Shown one piece after another: positions 33,120 to 42,121 of a stretch of 64,000 bases of DNA. The DNA is from Pseudomonas sp. R37(2017). GTDB taxonomy: Bacteria > Pseudomonadota > Gammaproteobacteria > Pseudomonadales > Pseudomonadaceae. The stretch lies in the NCBI RefSeq assembly GCF_002113375.1, contig NZ_NEHO01000004.1:384251-448250 (forward strand). Reading direction: 5' to 3'. The notes beneath the pieces are model-generated. The model had not been told where the DNA came from. It was given only the letters and a program-made list of their open reading frames with translations, and did no database searches. Numbering within the stretch: the first letter of the stretch is position 1; each line of letters begins with the position of its first letter. Both the position numbers and the translations under genes were made by a program.

Positions 33120-33497
33120 TCAAACCCCGGCTTTCGGTGATTTCAACGAGTCATTGCCAGTCACGGTGGCGGATTTGGTCGCCGCCTCGGCATTGGCCTT
33201 CAACTGGCTCAGTTCCTCGCCCGCCCGCTGAATTTTCGCCCGTACGTTGTTCATGTCCTGACGGCCTTTCTCCAGCAGGCTTTTCGCCGAACTGTGGCCG
33301 GTGATACCTCGCGCCAGGGCCACGCCGCCGATGGCCACCTGGATCAGGCCGAAGATCCCGCCACGCCGCAGGCCCTTGCCCACCATCACCACGCCACCGG
33401 CCAGGGAGCCGATGCGTTCCCAGCCCTGCACGTTCTGCTCGGACGGGCTCTGGAACGGGGTGGATTCGATACGCTCGACGCGTTTGAGTTGGCTCAT
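33120..33497 (-). CDS. DUF2892 (YgaP-like membrane domain) protein
   Basis: 125 residues. The DUF2892 segment NVQGWERIGSLAGGVVMVGKGLRRGG...IQVAIGGVALARGITGH forms two short membrane helices (about 28-65), then a heptad-like helix (LLEKGRQDMNNVRAKIQRAG) to residue 105. ATG at 33497. Inner-membrane, function unknown. Confidence 0.78.
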   Translation of the reverse strand: MSQLKRVERIESTPFQSPSEQNVQGWERIGSLAGGVVMVGKGLRRGGIFGLIQVAIGGVALARGITGHSSAKSLLEKGRQDMNNVRAKIQRAGEELSQLKANAEAATKSATVTGNDSLKSPKAGV

Positions 33498-33577
33498 GGT
33501 CTGTCTCCAGGCTTCAGTGATCGATAGTCAAACTGACTGCAAGGACAGGCAGCTTGTTCAATCGGATGTGCGGCGAT

Positions 33578-34048
33578 TCAGCGGAATTTTGGCCCGGAGC
33601 GGGTATTGAGCCCCTTGGCCATGCGGTCGTAGAGCACGACGTTGACCGTGGCGGCCAGGTTCATGCAACCGGTGGTCGGAATGTAGACCACGTCTTCGCA
33701 CCAGTCGCGAATCTCTTTATCCAGCGATCCGTCCTCCGGGCCGAAGATGTAGAGCGCGCGATCCGGGTGGGTGTATTCGGGCAACGGGCGGGCGCCCTCC
33801 ACCAGTTCCACGGCGACGGGCACACAATTGAGGGGCAGGATTTTCTTCAGGTCGTCGATGCCGATCAGCGGGATGTCGTAGTGCACGCGCTTGGTATCTG
33901 TGACGAAGTCGGCGGCGCGTTCATAGCGTTTGCCGGTGTAGAACACCGATGCCACGCCATAACAGCCAGCGGCGCGCATCACCGAACCGACGTTCTCCGG
34001 TGATTTGGGGTTATACAAACCAATGCAGCTGTACCGTTTGTCTGCCAC
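33578..34048 (-). CDS. TrmH/SpoU family RNA methyltransferase
   Basis: 2'-O-ribose methyltransferase of the knotted SPOUT fold, 156 residues from a GTG at 34048 (VADKRYSCIGLYNPKSPENV). The upstream open frame reads through a REP element and is rejected. SPOUT motifs: NPKSPENVGSVMRAAGCYG (motif 1), ALYIFGPEDGSL (motif 2), IPTTGCMNLAATVNVVLYD (motif 3). Minimal size resembles TrmL, but the N-terminus differs, so the RNA target is left open. Confidence 0.86.
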   Translation of the reverse strand: MADKRYSCIGLYNPKSPENVGSVMRAAGCYGVASVFYTGKRYERAADFVTDTKRVHYDIPLIGIDDLKKILPLNCVPVAVELVEGARPLPEYTHPDRALYIFGPEDGSLDKEIRDWCEDVVYIPTTGCMNLAATVNVVLYDRMAKGLNTRSGPKFR

Positions 34049-34138
34049 GAGCGGGGTGCCTTTCGGAAAAAAAGCGCGATTATACGGGGATTGGGGCGGG
34101 GGTGTTCGGTTTGAGATTGGCGGTGTTTGAGCAATTGC

Positions 34139-34222
34139 TATCGCGAGCAGGCTCGCTCCCACAGTTGACCGAGGTGTCCGGACGGACGCGGATCAATGTG
34201 GGAGCGAGCCTGGTCCGGGCGG
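34139..34222. repeat. REP pair, right half diverged
   Basis: TATCGCGAGCAGGCTCGCTCCCACAG and the inverse TGTGGGAGCGAGCCTGGTCCGGGC, whose last bases depart from the consensus. Confidence 0.85.
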
Positions 34223-34260
34223 CGAACCGACGAAGAGGCCGGTTAAGGCGCTGAAAATCT

Positions 34261-34632
34261 TCAGTCTTCTTTTTTCATCAACCCGGCCAGGGCGGCAAAC
34301 GGGTTATGCGTGGCCTTGGCGATTTTCGGCGTGCTGAGGGAGCCTTCGTCGAAATACTGCTGGTCGGTATACCGCGAGTGTTCGTTATCGTGGCAGTACA
34401 GGCACAACAGCTCCCAGTTCGAACCGTCCTGCGGGTTGTTGTCGTGGTTGTGGTCGCGGTGGTGCACGGTCAGTTCGCTCAAGCGCTTGCCGGAGAATTC
34501 ACGGGCGCAGCGACCGCAGACGTGCGGGTACATCTTCAGGGCCTTGTCGCGGTAGCCCATTTCCTTGTCGCGCTGATTGTCGGCGAGGATGCGATCCAGC
34601 TTCGAAGTGTTGGTCGGGGTGGACGAACTCAT
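34261..34632 (-). CDS. YajD family HNH nuclease
   Basis: 123 residues. HNH motif: VCGRCAREFSGKRLSELTVHH, then RDHNHDNNPQDGSNWELLCLYCHDNEH with two CxxC pairs for structural zinc. Conserved YajD housekeeping-type protein; cellular substrate unknown. ATG at 34632. Confidence 0.88.
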   Translation of the reverse strand: MSSSTPTNTSKLDRILADNQRDKEMGYRDKALKMYPHVCGRCAREFSGKRLSELTVHHRDHNHDNNPQDGSNWELLCLYCHDNEHSRYTDQQYFDEGSLSTPKIAKATHNPFAALAGLMKKED

Positions 34633-34679
34633 GGTTCACCTTTGTAAATGACTAATGACGGTATTAAGCGAAGTTTAGC

Positions 34680-34770
34680 TCAGCCCTTGGGCTTCTCGGC
34701 AATCCAGATGGTGTGGCGGGCGCCCTTGTCGACGTCGAGCACAGAACGAAACGTTTCATGGGGCTCGCTT
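34680..34770 (-). pseudogene. Possible C-terminal remnant of a methyltransferase-like gene
   Basis: The last about 28 codons of a minus-strand frame read EPHETFRSVLDVDKGARHTI then WIAEKPKG and stop. This looks like a genuine protein C-terminus (a class I methyltransferase final strand), but upstream the frame turns into the shadow of the next gene. It may be what is left of a deleted gene beside yajD. Uncertain. Confidence 0.3.
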
Positions 34771-34854
34771 GAAGAAAGTTGGCAGAACTCGAGAGGGCAA
34801 ACAGACGCAGTTGGGAGTAGCCTGTTCATGACGACAAGGCCAACGGAGCCATTG

Positions 34855-35145
34855 ATGAAGCGCACCATTCTAACGGTCATTGCCCTGGCCGCGCTCTCGA
34901 TAACTGCAGCGCAGGCCCAACAGCTGCAATCGATTCCCGTCAGCCCCGCGCCGATGCCCGGATCGCCCGGCACCGCGACGCCCACGCCGTACCCGCAGAT
35001 CAGCCCGGCGCCGTTGCCCAAAGTCGGCCCTGGCAGTAGCGGTCCGCCGTTGGTGCCAATCGAAATGCCGAGCCCGCCGACCAAGGACCAGCCTGTGCCG
35101 GGGATTGAGCCGAGCCCGCCCAAACCCAAGCCGCCGGGTGGCTAG
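34855..35145 (+). CDS. Small secreted proline-rich protein
   Basis: 96 residues from the ATG at 34855: signal peptide MKRTILTVIALAALSITAAQ-AQA, then a low-complexity mature part built of Pro, Gly, Ser (SPAPMPGSPGTATPTP and PSPPKPKPPGG). Longer upstream starts (34828, 34648) lack support. Stop overlaps the convergent cyclic-nucleotide gene by 4 bp. Exported and disordered; function unknown. Confidence 0.65.
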   Translation: MKRTILTVIALAALSITAAQAQQLQSIPVSPAPMPGSPGTATPTPYPQISPAPLPKVGPGSSGPPLVPIEMPSPPTKDQPVPGIEPSPPKPKPPGG

Positions 35146-35615
35146 ACCTGCTGTGAAAGCAACTGGCCGTCGGCCATGCGCAGGCGTTTGGACAGGGACA
35201 CGGCAAGGGCACGGATGATCTTGGCGGCGATTTTCGGAGCGTCGTTGAGCATCTTTTCCAGTGAGTCCTTGCCCAGGTTGAGCAACTGGCAATTGCTCGC
35301 GGCTACGCAACTGGCCGAGCGCCGCTCGCCATCGAGCACGGCCATCTCGCCAAACGAGCGACCGCTGCGCAAGGTGGCGATGGTGACTCGTTGCCCGTCA
35401 GCGGTGGTTTTCTGCACCGCTACCTGACCTGTGTGGATGATGCACATGAAACTGCCGGCATCACCCTCCTGGAAGATTTCCTCGCCCTGGGCGATGGTAC
35501 TGATACTGAAGTAGCCCGAAGCCGCGACGAAGTCCGCCGGCAGCAGTTGATCGAACAGGCCGCAATCCATCAGCCAGTCGCGAATTTCGTTGTTCAGAAA
35601 GGTTGGTTCAGACAT
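35142..35615 (-). CDS. Cyclic nucleotide-binding domain protein
   Basis: 157 residues, a single cNMP-binding beta-roll: GEEIFQEGDAGSFMCIIHTG and the phosphate cassette FGEMAVLDGERRSASCVA. No DNA-binding domain follows (unlike Crp/Vfr), so it is a stand-alone sensor. ATG at 35615. Confidence 0.85.
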   Translation of the reverse strand: MSEPTFLNNEIRDWLMDCGLFDQLLPADFVAASGYFSISTIAQGEEIFQEGDAGSFMCIIHTGQVAVQKTTADGQRVTIATLRSGRSFGEMAVLDGERRSASCVAASNCQLLNLGKDSLEKMLNDAPKIAAKIIRALAVSLSKRLRMADGQLLSQQV

Positions 35616-35665
35616 GTCGTCACGGTCTTTTTGTAGTGTCTGTTGTTCCGGGGATGAGCCGTTCT

Positions 35666-35757
35666 TGTGGGAGCGAGCCTGCTCGCGAATGGGTCGTCAC
35701 AGCCAATGGAGGTATTGAATGTGCCATCGTTTTCGCGAGCAGGCTCGCTCCCACAGG
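35666..35757. repeat. REP pair
   Basis: TTGTGGGAGCGAGCCTGCTCGCGAA and the inverse TTCGCGAGCAGGCTCGCTCCCACAG, about 40 bp apart. Confidence 0.92.
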
Positions 35758-35819
35758 GGATATGCAGTGTATCGGCCTGCCTGGTGCGCAATTGAGACTG
35801 GTTCATCGGCCCAAGTTCC

Positions 35820-37874
35820 TCAGGCAATACCCAGTACCTTGAACAAAAACGCATATTCGAGCGCTACGTCACGCAATCCCTGATATCGACCGCTCATCCC
35901 GCCATGCCCGGCACCCAGTTCTGTCTTGAGCAGTAGCGGATTGCTGTCGGTCTTGGTCGCGCGCAACTTCGCCACCCACTTGGCGGCTTCCCAATACTGC
36001 ACACGGCTGTCGTTGTAGCCGGCGATCACCAGGGTCGCCGGATAAGCTTGGGCGCTGACGTTTTCGTACGGCGCGTAGGCCTTGATCCGATCGTGGACGT
36101 CCGGTTCTTCAGGGTTGCCCCACTCGTCGTATTCCGTGACGGTCAATGGCAGGTCAGGGTCGAGCATGGTGTTGAGTACGTCGACGAACGGCACTTCGGC
36201 GATGGCGGCGCCAAACAGCTCCGGCCGTTGATTGAGCACCGCGCCGATCAGCAAGCCACCGGCGCTGCCGCCGCTGATCGCCAACTGCGGGGCAGAGGTG
36301 AAGCCTTGGGCGATCAGGTGTTCGGCGCAGGCGATGAAGTCGCTGAAAGTGTTGTGCTTGTGCTCCTGCTTGCCGGCGCGATACCAGGCTTCACCCAGTT
36401 CGCCGCCGCCGCGCACGTGGGCAATGGCAAACGCCATGCCGCGATCCAGCAGGCTCAGGCGTGCATGGGAAAACCATGGGTCGAGGCTTTCGCCATAGGC
36501 GCCATAACCGTAGAGGTACAGCGGCACGGGCTTGCCGAGGTCGGCGCGCTTGATCACCAGGCTGATCGGTACTTGCGTGCCGTCCGGCGCAGTGGCCCAC
36601 AGGCGCTGGCTGACATAGACGTCGGCATCGAACGGGCCGAGTACCGGGGTTTGCTTGAGGACTTTCTGCTCGCCGGTCGCCAGTTCAAGCTGACGGATTT
36701 GCGCGGGGCGATTCAGCGCTTCGTAGCGCAGGCGAATTCGCTCGCTTTCGAATTCCAGGCTGTTTTGCACATGCAGGCTGTAGGCCGCATCCGGCAATTG
36801 CACGCGATAAGGCGCCTGGCCCTGCGGATGAACCTCGATAACTGGCAAGCCGCCGACCCGCAGGCTGAGGGTCATGGCCCCGGTATTCAGGCTGATGCCG
36901 TCGATCATCACCGTGTCGCTGTGGGGGATCAGGTTCTGCCAGTCGGCTTCGGTGGGGGCTATGCCGGTATCGATGGCCGTGTACAACGCGAAATTGATGC
37001 CGTCACGGTTGCTGCGAATGAACCAGGTCCATTGACCGTCGAGCACACCGTGGTCCACATCGTACTCATGATCCTCGACCCTTGGCGCCAGGCAGGTAAA
37101 CGCCTGCTGGGGCCGGGAGGCATCGAGGACCCAGACTTCGCTGGTGGTCTTGCTGCCCACGGACAGCAGCAATTGCTGCTCGGAGCTCGAACGGTAGCAA
37201 TGCATGAAGAAGCGACCGTCCGGCTCATGGAACACCTCTTCGGCCGCCGTGCCATCCAGGCGATAGCGATACAGCTTGTGCGGGCGATGGGTGTCGTCCA
37301 GTTCGCCAAAGAACAGCGTCAGGCTGTCGTTGGCCCAGGTCATGCTGCCGTCACAGTCCTGGAATTCCAGTTCGCTGACGCGACCGTCGGACAATTCCTT
37401 CACGAACAGCGTGTAAATCTCATCGCCGCTGGAGTCGACGCTGTAGGCCAGGCGTTGATGGTCCGGGCTGATGCTGAACGCCCCTAGCGAAAAGAAGCCA
37501 CCGTTGGCCAGTTCGTTGGGGTCCAGCAGCAGTTGTTCGCGGTTTTCGTCGAGGGTCAGGCTGTCATCGGACGGACGGGGGCAGCGGTAGTGCCGGGCGT
37601 ACTCATCGCCCGCCGTGGTGCGGGTGTAGTACAGATACGGTCCCCACGGCGAGGGCAGGGACAAGTCGGTCTCGAGAATCCGCCCCTTGATCTCCTCGAA
37701 CAGGGTTTCGCGCAGCTCGGCCTGGTCGGCGGTTTGCGTTTGCTGATAGCTGTTTTCGGCTTTCAGGTAGTCGAGCACTGCATCGGTATCGCGCTCTTGC
37801 AGCCAGGCATACGGGTCGGAGCCTTCAGCCTTGTGGGCAATCGGAGCGTCGTGAATGTTGGCGGATGGGGGCAT
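35820..37874 (-). CDS. ptrB: Oligopeptidase B (S9 family prolyl oligopeptidase-like)
   Basis: Serine peptidase cutting short peptides after Arg or Lys. 684 residues from the ATG at 37874; the longer frame to 38000 reads through a REP element. N-terminal beta-propeller then alpha/beta hydrolase domain: catalytic Ser in AISGGSAGGLLIG, Asp in the IAGYNDSRVQ segment and His in LGAGHGGMSGR; ARGGGE-type loop as IAHVRGGGELGEAWY. Cytoplasmic. Assignment to oligopeptidase B over prolyl oligopeptidase rests on length and overall resemblance. Confidence 0.9.
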   Translation of the reverse strand: MPPSANIHDAPIAHKAEGSDPYAWLQERDTDAVLDYLKAENSYQQTQTADQAELRETLFEEIKGRILETDLSLPSPWGPYLYYTRTTAGDEYARHYRCPRPSDDSLTLDENREQLLLDPNELANGGFFSLGAFSISPDHQRLAYSVDSSGDEIYTLFVKELSDGRVSELEFQDCDGSMTWANDSLTLFFGELDDTHRPHKLYRYRLDGTAAEEVFHEPDGRFFMHCYRSSSEQQLLLSVGSKTTSEVWVLDASRPQQAFTCLAPRVEDHEYDVDHGVLDGQWTWFIRSNRDGINFALYTAIDTGIAPTEADWQNLIPHSDTVMIDGISLNTGAMTLSLRVGGLPVIEVHPQGQAPYRVQLPDAAYSLHVQNSLEFESERIRLRYEALNRPAQIRQLELATGEQKVLKQTPVLGPFDADVYVSQRLWATAPDGTQVPISLVIKRADLGKPVPLYLYGYGAYGESLDPWFSHARLSLLDRGMAFAIAHVRGGGELGEAWYRAGKQEHKHNTFSDFIACAEHLIAQGFTSAPQLAISGGSAGGLLIGAVLNQRPELFGAAIAEVPFVDVLNTMLDPDLPLTVTEYDEWGNPEEPDVHDRIKAYAPYENVSAQAYPATLVIAGYNDSRVQYWEAAKWVAKLRATKTDSNPLLLKTELGAGHGGMSGRYQGLRDVALEYAFLFKVLGIA

Positions 37875-37915
37875 GAAGGGCTCTCGAGCAGTGTACGGAG
37901 TTGGGGGTGAACAAC

Positions 37916-38020
37916 CTGTAGGAGCGAGCATGCTCGCGATGAGGTCAGTACATCCAACATCAATGTTGACTGTCAGTCCGCTATCGCGAGCATGCCGCAA
38001 GCGGGCACCCGCTCCTACAG
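37916..38020. repeat. REP pair
   Basis: CTGTAGGAGCGAGCATGCTCGCGAT and the inverse CTATCGCGAGCATGCCGC...CGCTCCTACAG, the latter carrying a short insertion (AAGCGGGCACC). Confidence 0.85.
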
Positions 38021-38090
38021 GGTTCTATGTCTTGATGCAGCCTGATGGGCGAAAAGCCGTTATCATAAGCGCCTCTTTGCCTGCCTTGCC

Positions 38091-38588
38091 ATGGACACCA
38101 TGACCGAGAACGACTATCTGATCGCTTGGGGCCTTTACGCCTTCGCCGCTTTGGGCTGCCTGTTGGTGTGGATGCGCTTGACCCGCTGGATGTGGCGTTG
38201 GCTGCGAGAGCCGCTGCGGCTGGTGATGGCCGTGCTGCTGTTCAGCCCGACCATCGTCGACCCGGTCAAGGAAAAGGTCGCACCGGCCGTCGCCATTACC
38301 GCGCTCGACCTGCTGTTCAAGGTCGGCAACAACGCCTGGCGGGCGATTTCCGACCTGTTCATGTACGGCATGATCGCGTTCGGCCTCTATCTGGTACTGG
38401 TGGCGATCCGTTTCCCCATCGAGCGCGCTTCCAATGCCCGCAAGGAGCGTGAGGCTGCCGCCCAGGCCGCCGTCCGCGCCGACGAGCGTGAGGATGATCA
38501 ACCCTTCGGCGGCGCCGGCGATGATCGTTACGGTCGTCCACCGGTGCCGAGCAACCCTCAGCGGATGCGAGTGGAACCCCGTCTGTAA
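38091..38588 (+). CDS. Hypothetical inner-membrane protein, 165 aa
   Basis: Three hydrophobic segments (about 10-28, 42-58, 92-110) and a charged cytoplasmic tail rich in Arg, Glu and Pro ([20 protein letters not shown]). A second ATG at 38100 is equally possible. 32 bp ahead of the amidotransferase gene. Looks like a conserved Pseudomonas protein; no function recognised. Confidence 0.75.
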   Translation: MDTMTENDYLIAWGLYAFAALGCLLVWMRLTRWMWRWLREPLRLVMAVLLFSPTIVDPVKEKVAPAVAITALDLLFKVGNNAWRAISDLFMYGMIAFGLYLVLVAIRFPIERASNARKEREAAAQAAVRADEREDDQPFGGAGDDRYGRPPVPSNPQRMRVEPRL

Positions 38589-38620
38589 CCTTGCCCCTGC
38601 GATTGAGCGAGAGTCCGAGC

Positions 38621-39397
38621 ATGTGTGAGCTATTGGGCATGAGCGCCAATGTCCCGACCGATATCGTGTTCAGCTTCACCGGGCTGATGCAGCGCGGCGG
38701 ACGTACCGGCCCGCACCGCGATGGCTGGGGCATTGCCTTCTATGAAGGCCGTGGGCTGCGGCTGTTCCAGGACCCGGCGGCGAGCTGCGAGTCGGAAGTC
38801 GCGAACCTGGTGCAGCGCTATCCGATCAAGAGCGAAGTGGTGATCGGGCACATCCGGCAGGCCAACGTCGGCAAGGTCTGCCTGTCCAACACACACCCGT
38901 TCGTCCGTGAGCTGTGGGGGCGCAACTGGTGTTTCGCCCATAACGGCCAGCTGGCTGGCTTTCAGCCAACCGCCAGTTTCTACCGGCCGGTCGGCGATAC
39001 CGACAGCGAAGCGGCGTTCTGCGACTTGCTGAACCGCGTGCGCGCGGCGTTCCCCGAGCCGGTCGAGGTCGAGGAACTGCTGCCGGACCTGGTGGCTGCT
39101 TGCGCCGAATACCGCAGCAAGGGCGTGTTCAATTGCCTGCTCAGCGACGGCGACTGGCTGTTCTGCTATTGCTCGACCAAGCTGGCGCAAATCACCCGTC
39201 GCGCACCGTTTGGCCCGGCTCGCTTGAAAGATGTCGACGTGATCGTCGATTTTCAGGCCGAAACCACCCCTGACGATGTGGTCACCGTGATCGCCACCGA
39301 ACCCCTGACCGAAAACGAAACCTGGACCCGCTACGAACCGGGTCAATGGAGCCTGTGGCGACGCGGCGAATGCGTCAGCCAGGGCATGACCGAATAA
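38621..39397 (+). CDS. Class II glutamine amidotransferase (YafJ-like)
   Basis: 258 residues from the ATG at 38621, chosen because removal of Met exposes the nucleophile Cys2 ([12 protein letters not shown]). N-terminal-nucleophile amidohydrolase motifs: [22 protein letters not shown], and [13 protein letters not shown]. No synthetase domain is fused, so it donates ammonia to an unknown partner or is an amidase. Confidence 0.9.
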   Translation: MCELLGMSANVPTDIVFSFTGLMQRGGRTGPHRDGWGIAFYEGRGLRLFQDPAASCESEVANLVQRYPIKSEVVIGHIRQANVGKVCLSNTHPFVRELWGRNWCFAHNGQLAGFQPTASFYRPVGDTDSEAAFCDLLNRVRAAFPEPVEVEELLPDLVAACAEYRSKGVFNCLLSDGDWLFCYCSTKLAQITRRAPFGPARLKDVDVIVDFQAETTPDDVVTVIATEPLTENETWTRYEPGQWSLWRRGECVSQGMTE

Positions 39398-39408
39398 GGA
39401 CTCCTTGC

Positions 39409-39951
39409 ATGTTGCTCAGTTATCTACGGCTGGTGTTGTTTGCGGCCGGCCTGTTGATCGGTGTCCAGGTGCCGGGCTTCATCAACGATTACGCCAAGCG
39501 AGTCGAAGCGCATCTGATCGAGGCGCAGGCCAGTCTCAGCGGCTTCCAGAACACAGCCAATCAGTTCTTCAAAGGCGATATGCAGGCCCTGGTTGCGCAT
39601 TATCGCGCCAGCGAAGACCCGATTTTTCGCAGCGACGCCGACAGTCTGAGCAACCTGTTGACTCGCCAGCTGGCGCTGGACAAGCAATTCCAGGCAATGC
39701 AGGGCCCGTGGTACATCCGCTTCCTGCAGGTGGTGCTGGCCGCCGATCCGGATATCCGCAAGGAAACCTGGAATGGCTACAGTTACCAGATCCTGCTGAC
39801 GCCCGAAGCGATGATCTGGGGCATGAGCGGCGCATTGTTGCTGTCGTTTGGCCTCGAGTGCCTGTTCCGACTGATTGACTGGGTGGTGCTGGGCGGCAAG
39901 CGTCTGCGCCAGAGCCGGCCGATCGAAGAGCGGGATTTGCGCGGTTTGTAA
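39409..39951 (+). CDS. DUF2937 family membrane protein
   Basis: 180 residues from the ATG at 39409, 11 bp after the amidotransferase stop. An N-terminal membrane helix (LRLVLFAAGLLIGVQVPGF) and a C-terminal one (AMIWGMSGALLLSFGLECLF) flank a soluble helical middle. Family DUF2937; function unknown. Confidence 0.78.
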   Translation: MLLSYLRLVLFAAGLLIGVQVPGFINDYAKRVEAHLIEAQASLSGFQNTANQFFKGDMQALVAHYRASEDPIFRSDADSLSNLLTRQLALDKQFQAMQGPWYIRFLQVVLAADPDIRKETWNGYSYQILLTPEAMIWGMSGALLLSFGLECLFRLIDWVVLGGKRLRQSRPIEERDLRGL

Positions 39952-39964
39952 CACCGGCGAACGT

Positions 39965-39990
39965 CAAGGAGCCGGCAAGCCGGCCCCTTG
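39965..39990. terminator. Stem-loop between convergent genes
   Basis: CAAGG-a-GCCGG, CAAG loop, CCGGC-c-CCTTG with one mismatch. There is no U-tract, so termination efficiency is unclear. Confidence 0.4.
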
Positions 39991-39995
39991 CTTGA

Positions 39996-42107
39996 TTACC
40001 AATCAATCGAATAGGTCAGGCTCAAGGTACGGCCTTCGGCGTTGGGGAATGGCGCTCTGGCGTTGGCCTGGGCGAACAGGTTGACGTACGTACGGTTGGT
40101 CAGGTTGAACACCCCGCCTTCCAGGCGACCGACCGGCAAGTACACGGAGCCGAGCAGGTCCACCAGCGTATAGCCTTCGATGTCGCGCCCGTTGTTGTCC
40201 TTGGCGGCAGCGTCGTAGCTGGACAGGTGCATGCCTTGCAGACGCAGGGTGTAGTCGTCTTCGGCGTAGCCGACGAACAGCGTGGTCTTGGCCGGTGAAA
40301 TGCGTGTCGCCGGCAGATCGATCCATTTCCCGTTCTGCTCGGTCTCGCCCTTGGCCCAGGCATAAGTGCCACCCACCGACCAGTGATCGGTCGCGAGGTA
40401 GGTCAGGCTGTTTTCGATGCCGCGAACCCGCTCCTTCTGGTTGATCAGACGCAGGACGCGGTCAGTGGCATCGTAGAACTGGGTCACGTCCGAGGTGTTT
40501 TCGTAGACGGTGACGTCGGCCTGCCACTTGTCCCAGTCTCCGCGCCAGCCCAGCTCGTAGCTGTCGACCTTGATGGCCTGGGCGTTGAGGCTCTGGATAT
40601 CGAATGTGCTGTTCACGTCACGCAGGAAGCGCTGGATGTCCGGCAGCGAAAACCCCTGGCTGAAATTGGCGAAGACGTCCTGATGCTCACTCAGGTGATA
40701 GACCGCGCCCAGGTTATAGAGCGTGGCGTCGTATTTGAGGGTGTCACCGGGCAGGATGGCGCGTTCGCCGGTCTGGACGATCTGTCCGTAAGCGATGCTG
40801 TCGGAGACTTCGCTTTCGATCCACTCGCGGCGCACACCGCCACGCAAGGTCCAGTCACCGATGTCCCAGGACATCTGCCCGAACAGCGCCTTGGTGGTGG
40901 TTTCGATATCCGGGCCCAGCTCGTAAGTAGTGCCCGTCTTGGTGTAGGTCAACCCATTGAGGGTGTACTGATCACCACGCTGGCGAGAGCGTTCGTGATC
41001 ATAGTCGGCGCCCCAGACCAGGTTACCCGTGGCGTTGCCGATGGCCGGCAACGGCGTGTCGATGGCCGCGCGCAGGCCGTAGACATCCTGCACGCTGTTG
41101 TTGTCTGAGATCCCGGCCTTGCCCCGCGACAGGTCCGGGAAGAACAGCGCGTCGGCCCGGCGCCAGTAGCTTTCCAGTTGCAGGCCCTGGCCGTAGAAGT
41201 CCTGGTCGGTGTAGTTGAGGTTGACCGCCTGGTTATGGGTGTAGGGCTGGTCATCGAGTTTCAGACCCTGGACCGCCACGGCCTCTTGCCGGTTTTTCGG
41301 GTCTTTGGTGTAACCGGTGTCCTGCTGGTCCTTGTAGTCCTGCAGCGACAGACTGAGTTTTTTGTCGGCATCCAGTTCGTAACCGAAACGACCTTGCAGG
41401 TCATAGGTTCCGGTGTCCATGTTGCTGCCCTGGGAGGTGTCCTGAGGGATGCGATTGCCGTTGCCGTCGTACTGATCGTTGCGCTGGGTCAGGTCGGCGG
41501 ACACGTACCAGTCCAGGGCATCCTTGCGCCCGGTCGCACTTTGAAAGGCTTCGTAGGCGAAACCTTTGCTGTTGAGGTTGTTGCCGGTGGTCAGGCCCAG
41601 TTTGCTGCTGTAGGCAAGGTCCTGACCCTGGTTGCGCTTGGTGATGATGTTGATGATGCCGCCCGAAGCACCGGCACCATAAATGCTGCTGGCGCCGGAA
41701 ACCACTTCGATGCGTTCGATACTGGCCGGTGCGATGCTGTTGAGCTGGCGGAAGTTGTCTCGCGTGGCGTTCTGCGACACGCCGTCGATCAACACCAGCA
41801 TGTTGCGTCCGCGCAGGGTCTGGCCGAAGTTGCTCATCCCGCCGCTGGACGGTGCCAGGCCGGGAACCAGTTGCCCCAGAATGTCGGAGACCCGACGCCC
41901 GGCGCCACTCTGTTGGCTGATCTGTTGTTCGTCGATCACCTGGACCGAGCCTGGAATCGAGGCAATGGTCGCTTCGCTGCGAGTCGCGGAAACGACCGTG
42001 GCTTGCATGTTCAATGTGCCGGGTTGCTGGTCGGTGTCCTCGGCCCAGGCCTGGGCATTGACGGAACCGAGCAGCGGAATCAACAAGGAAAGTTTGGTAC
42101 GGGTCAT
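39996..42107 (-). CDS. TonB-dependent siderophore receptor
   Basis: Outer-membrane ferric-siderophore receptor, 703 residues from the ATG at 42107; the frame open upstream to 43067 is antisense-like overlap of the MFS gene and rejected. Signal peptide, then a plug domain (SIPGSVQVIDEQQI, RGRNMLVLIDGVS, IERIEVVSGASSIYGAGASGG), then the barrel ending in aromatic TYSIDW. The plug starts directly after the signal, so there is no N-terminal signalling domain and no sigma/anti-sigma pair nearby. Last gene of the siderophore operon, 14 bp after the exporter. Confidence 0.93.
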   Translation of the reverse strand: MTRTKLSLLIPLLGSVNAQAWAEDTDQQPGTLNMQATVVSATRSEATIASIPGSVQVIDEQQISQQSGAGRRVSDILGQLVPGLAPSSGGMSNFGQTLRGRNMLVLIDGVSQNATRDNFRQLNSIAPASIERIEVVSGASSIYGAGASGGIINIITKRNQGQDLAYSSKLGLTTGNNLNSKGFAYEAFQSATGRKDALDWYVSADLTQRNDQYDGNGNRIPQDTSQGSNMDTGTYDLQGRFGYELDADKKLSLSLQDYKDQQDTGYTKDPKNRQEAVAVQGLKLDDQPYTHNQAVNLNYTDQDFYGQGLQLESYWRRADALFFPDLSRGKAGISDNNSVQDVYGLRAAIDTPLPAIGNATGNLVWGADYDHERSRQRGDQYTLNGLTYTKTGTTYELGPDIETTTKALFGQMSWDIGDWTLRGGVRREWIESEVSDSIAYGQIVQTGERAILPGDTLKYDATLYNLGAVYHLSEHQDVFANFSQGFSLPDIQRFLRDVNSTFDIQSLNAQAIKVDSYELGWRGDWDKWQADVTVYENTSDVTQFYDATDRVLRLINQKERVRGIENSLTYLATDHWSVGGTYAWAKGETEQNGKWIDLPATRISPAKTTLFVGYAEDDYTLRLQGMHLSSYDAAAKDNNGRDIEGYTLVDLLGSVYLPVGRLEGGVFNLTNRTYVNLFAQANARAPFPNAEGRTLSLTYSIDW

Positions 42108-42121
42108 TAGGTGATCTTTTT

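Noticed and set aside
39996..42107. Receptor with cell-surface signalling
   Set aside because: No extra N-terminal signalling domain and no ECF sigma/anti-sigma pair near the operon; control by Fur is sufficient.
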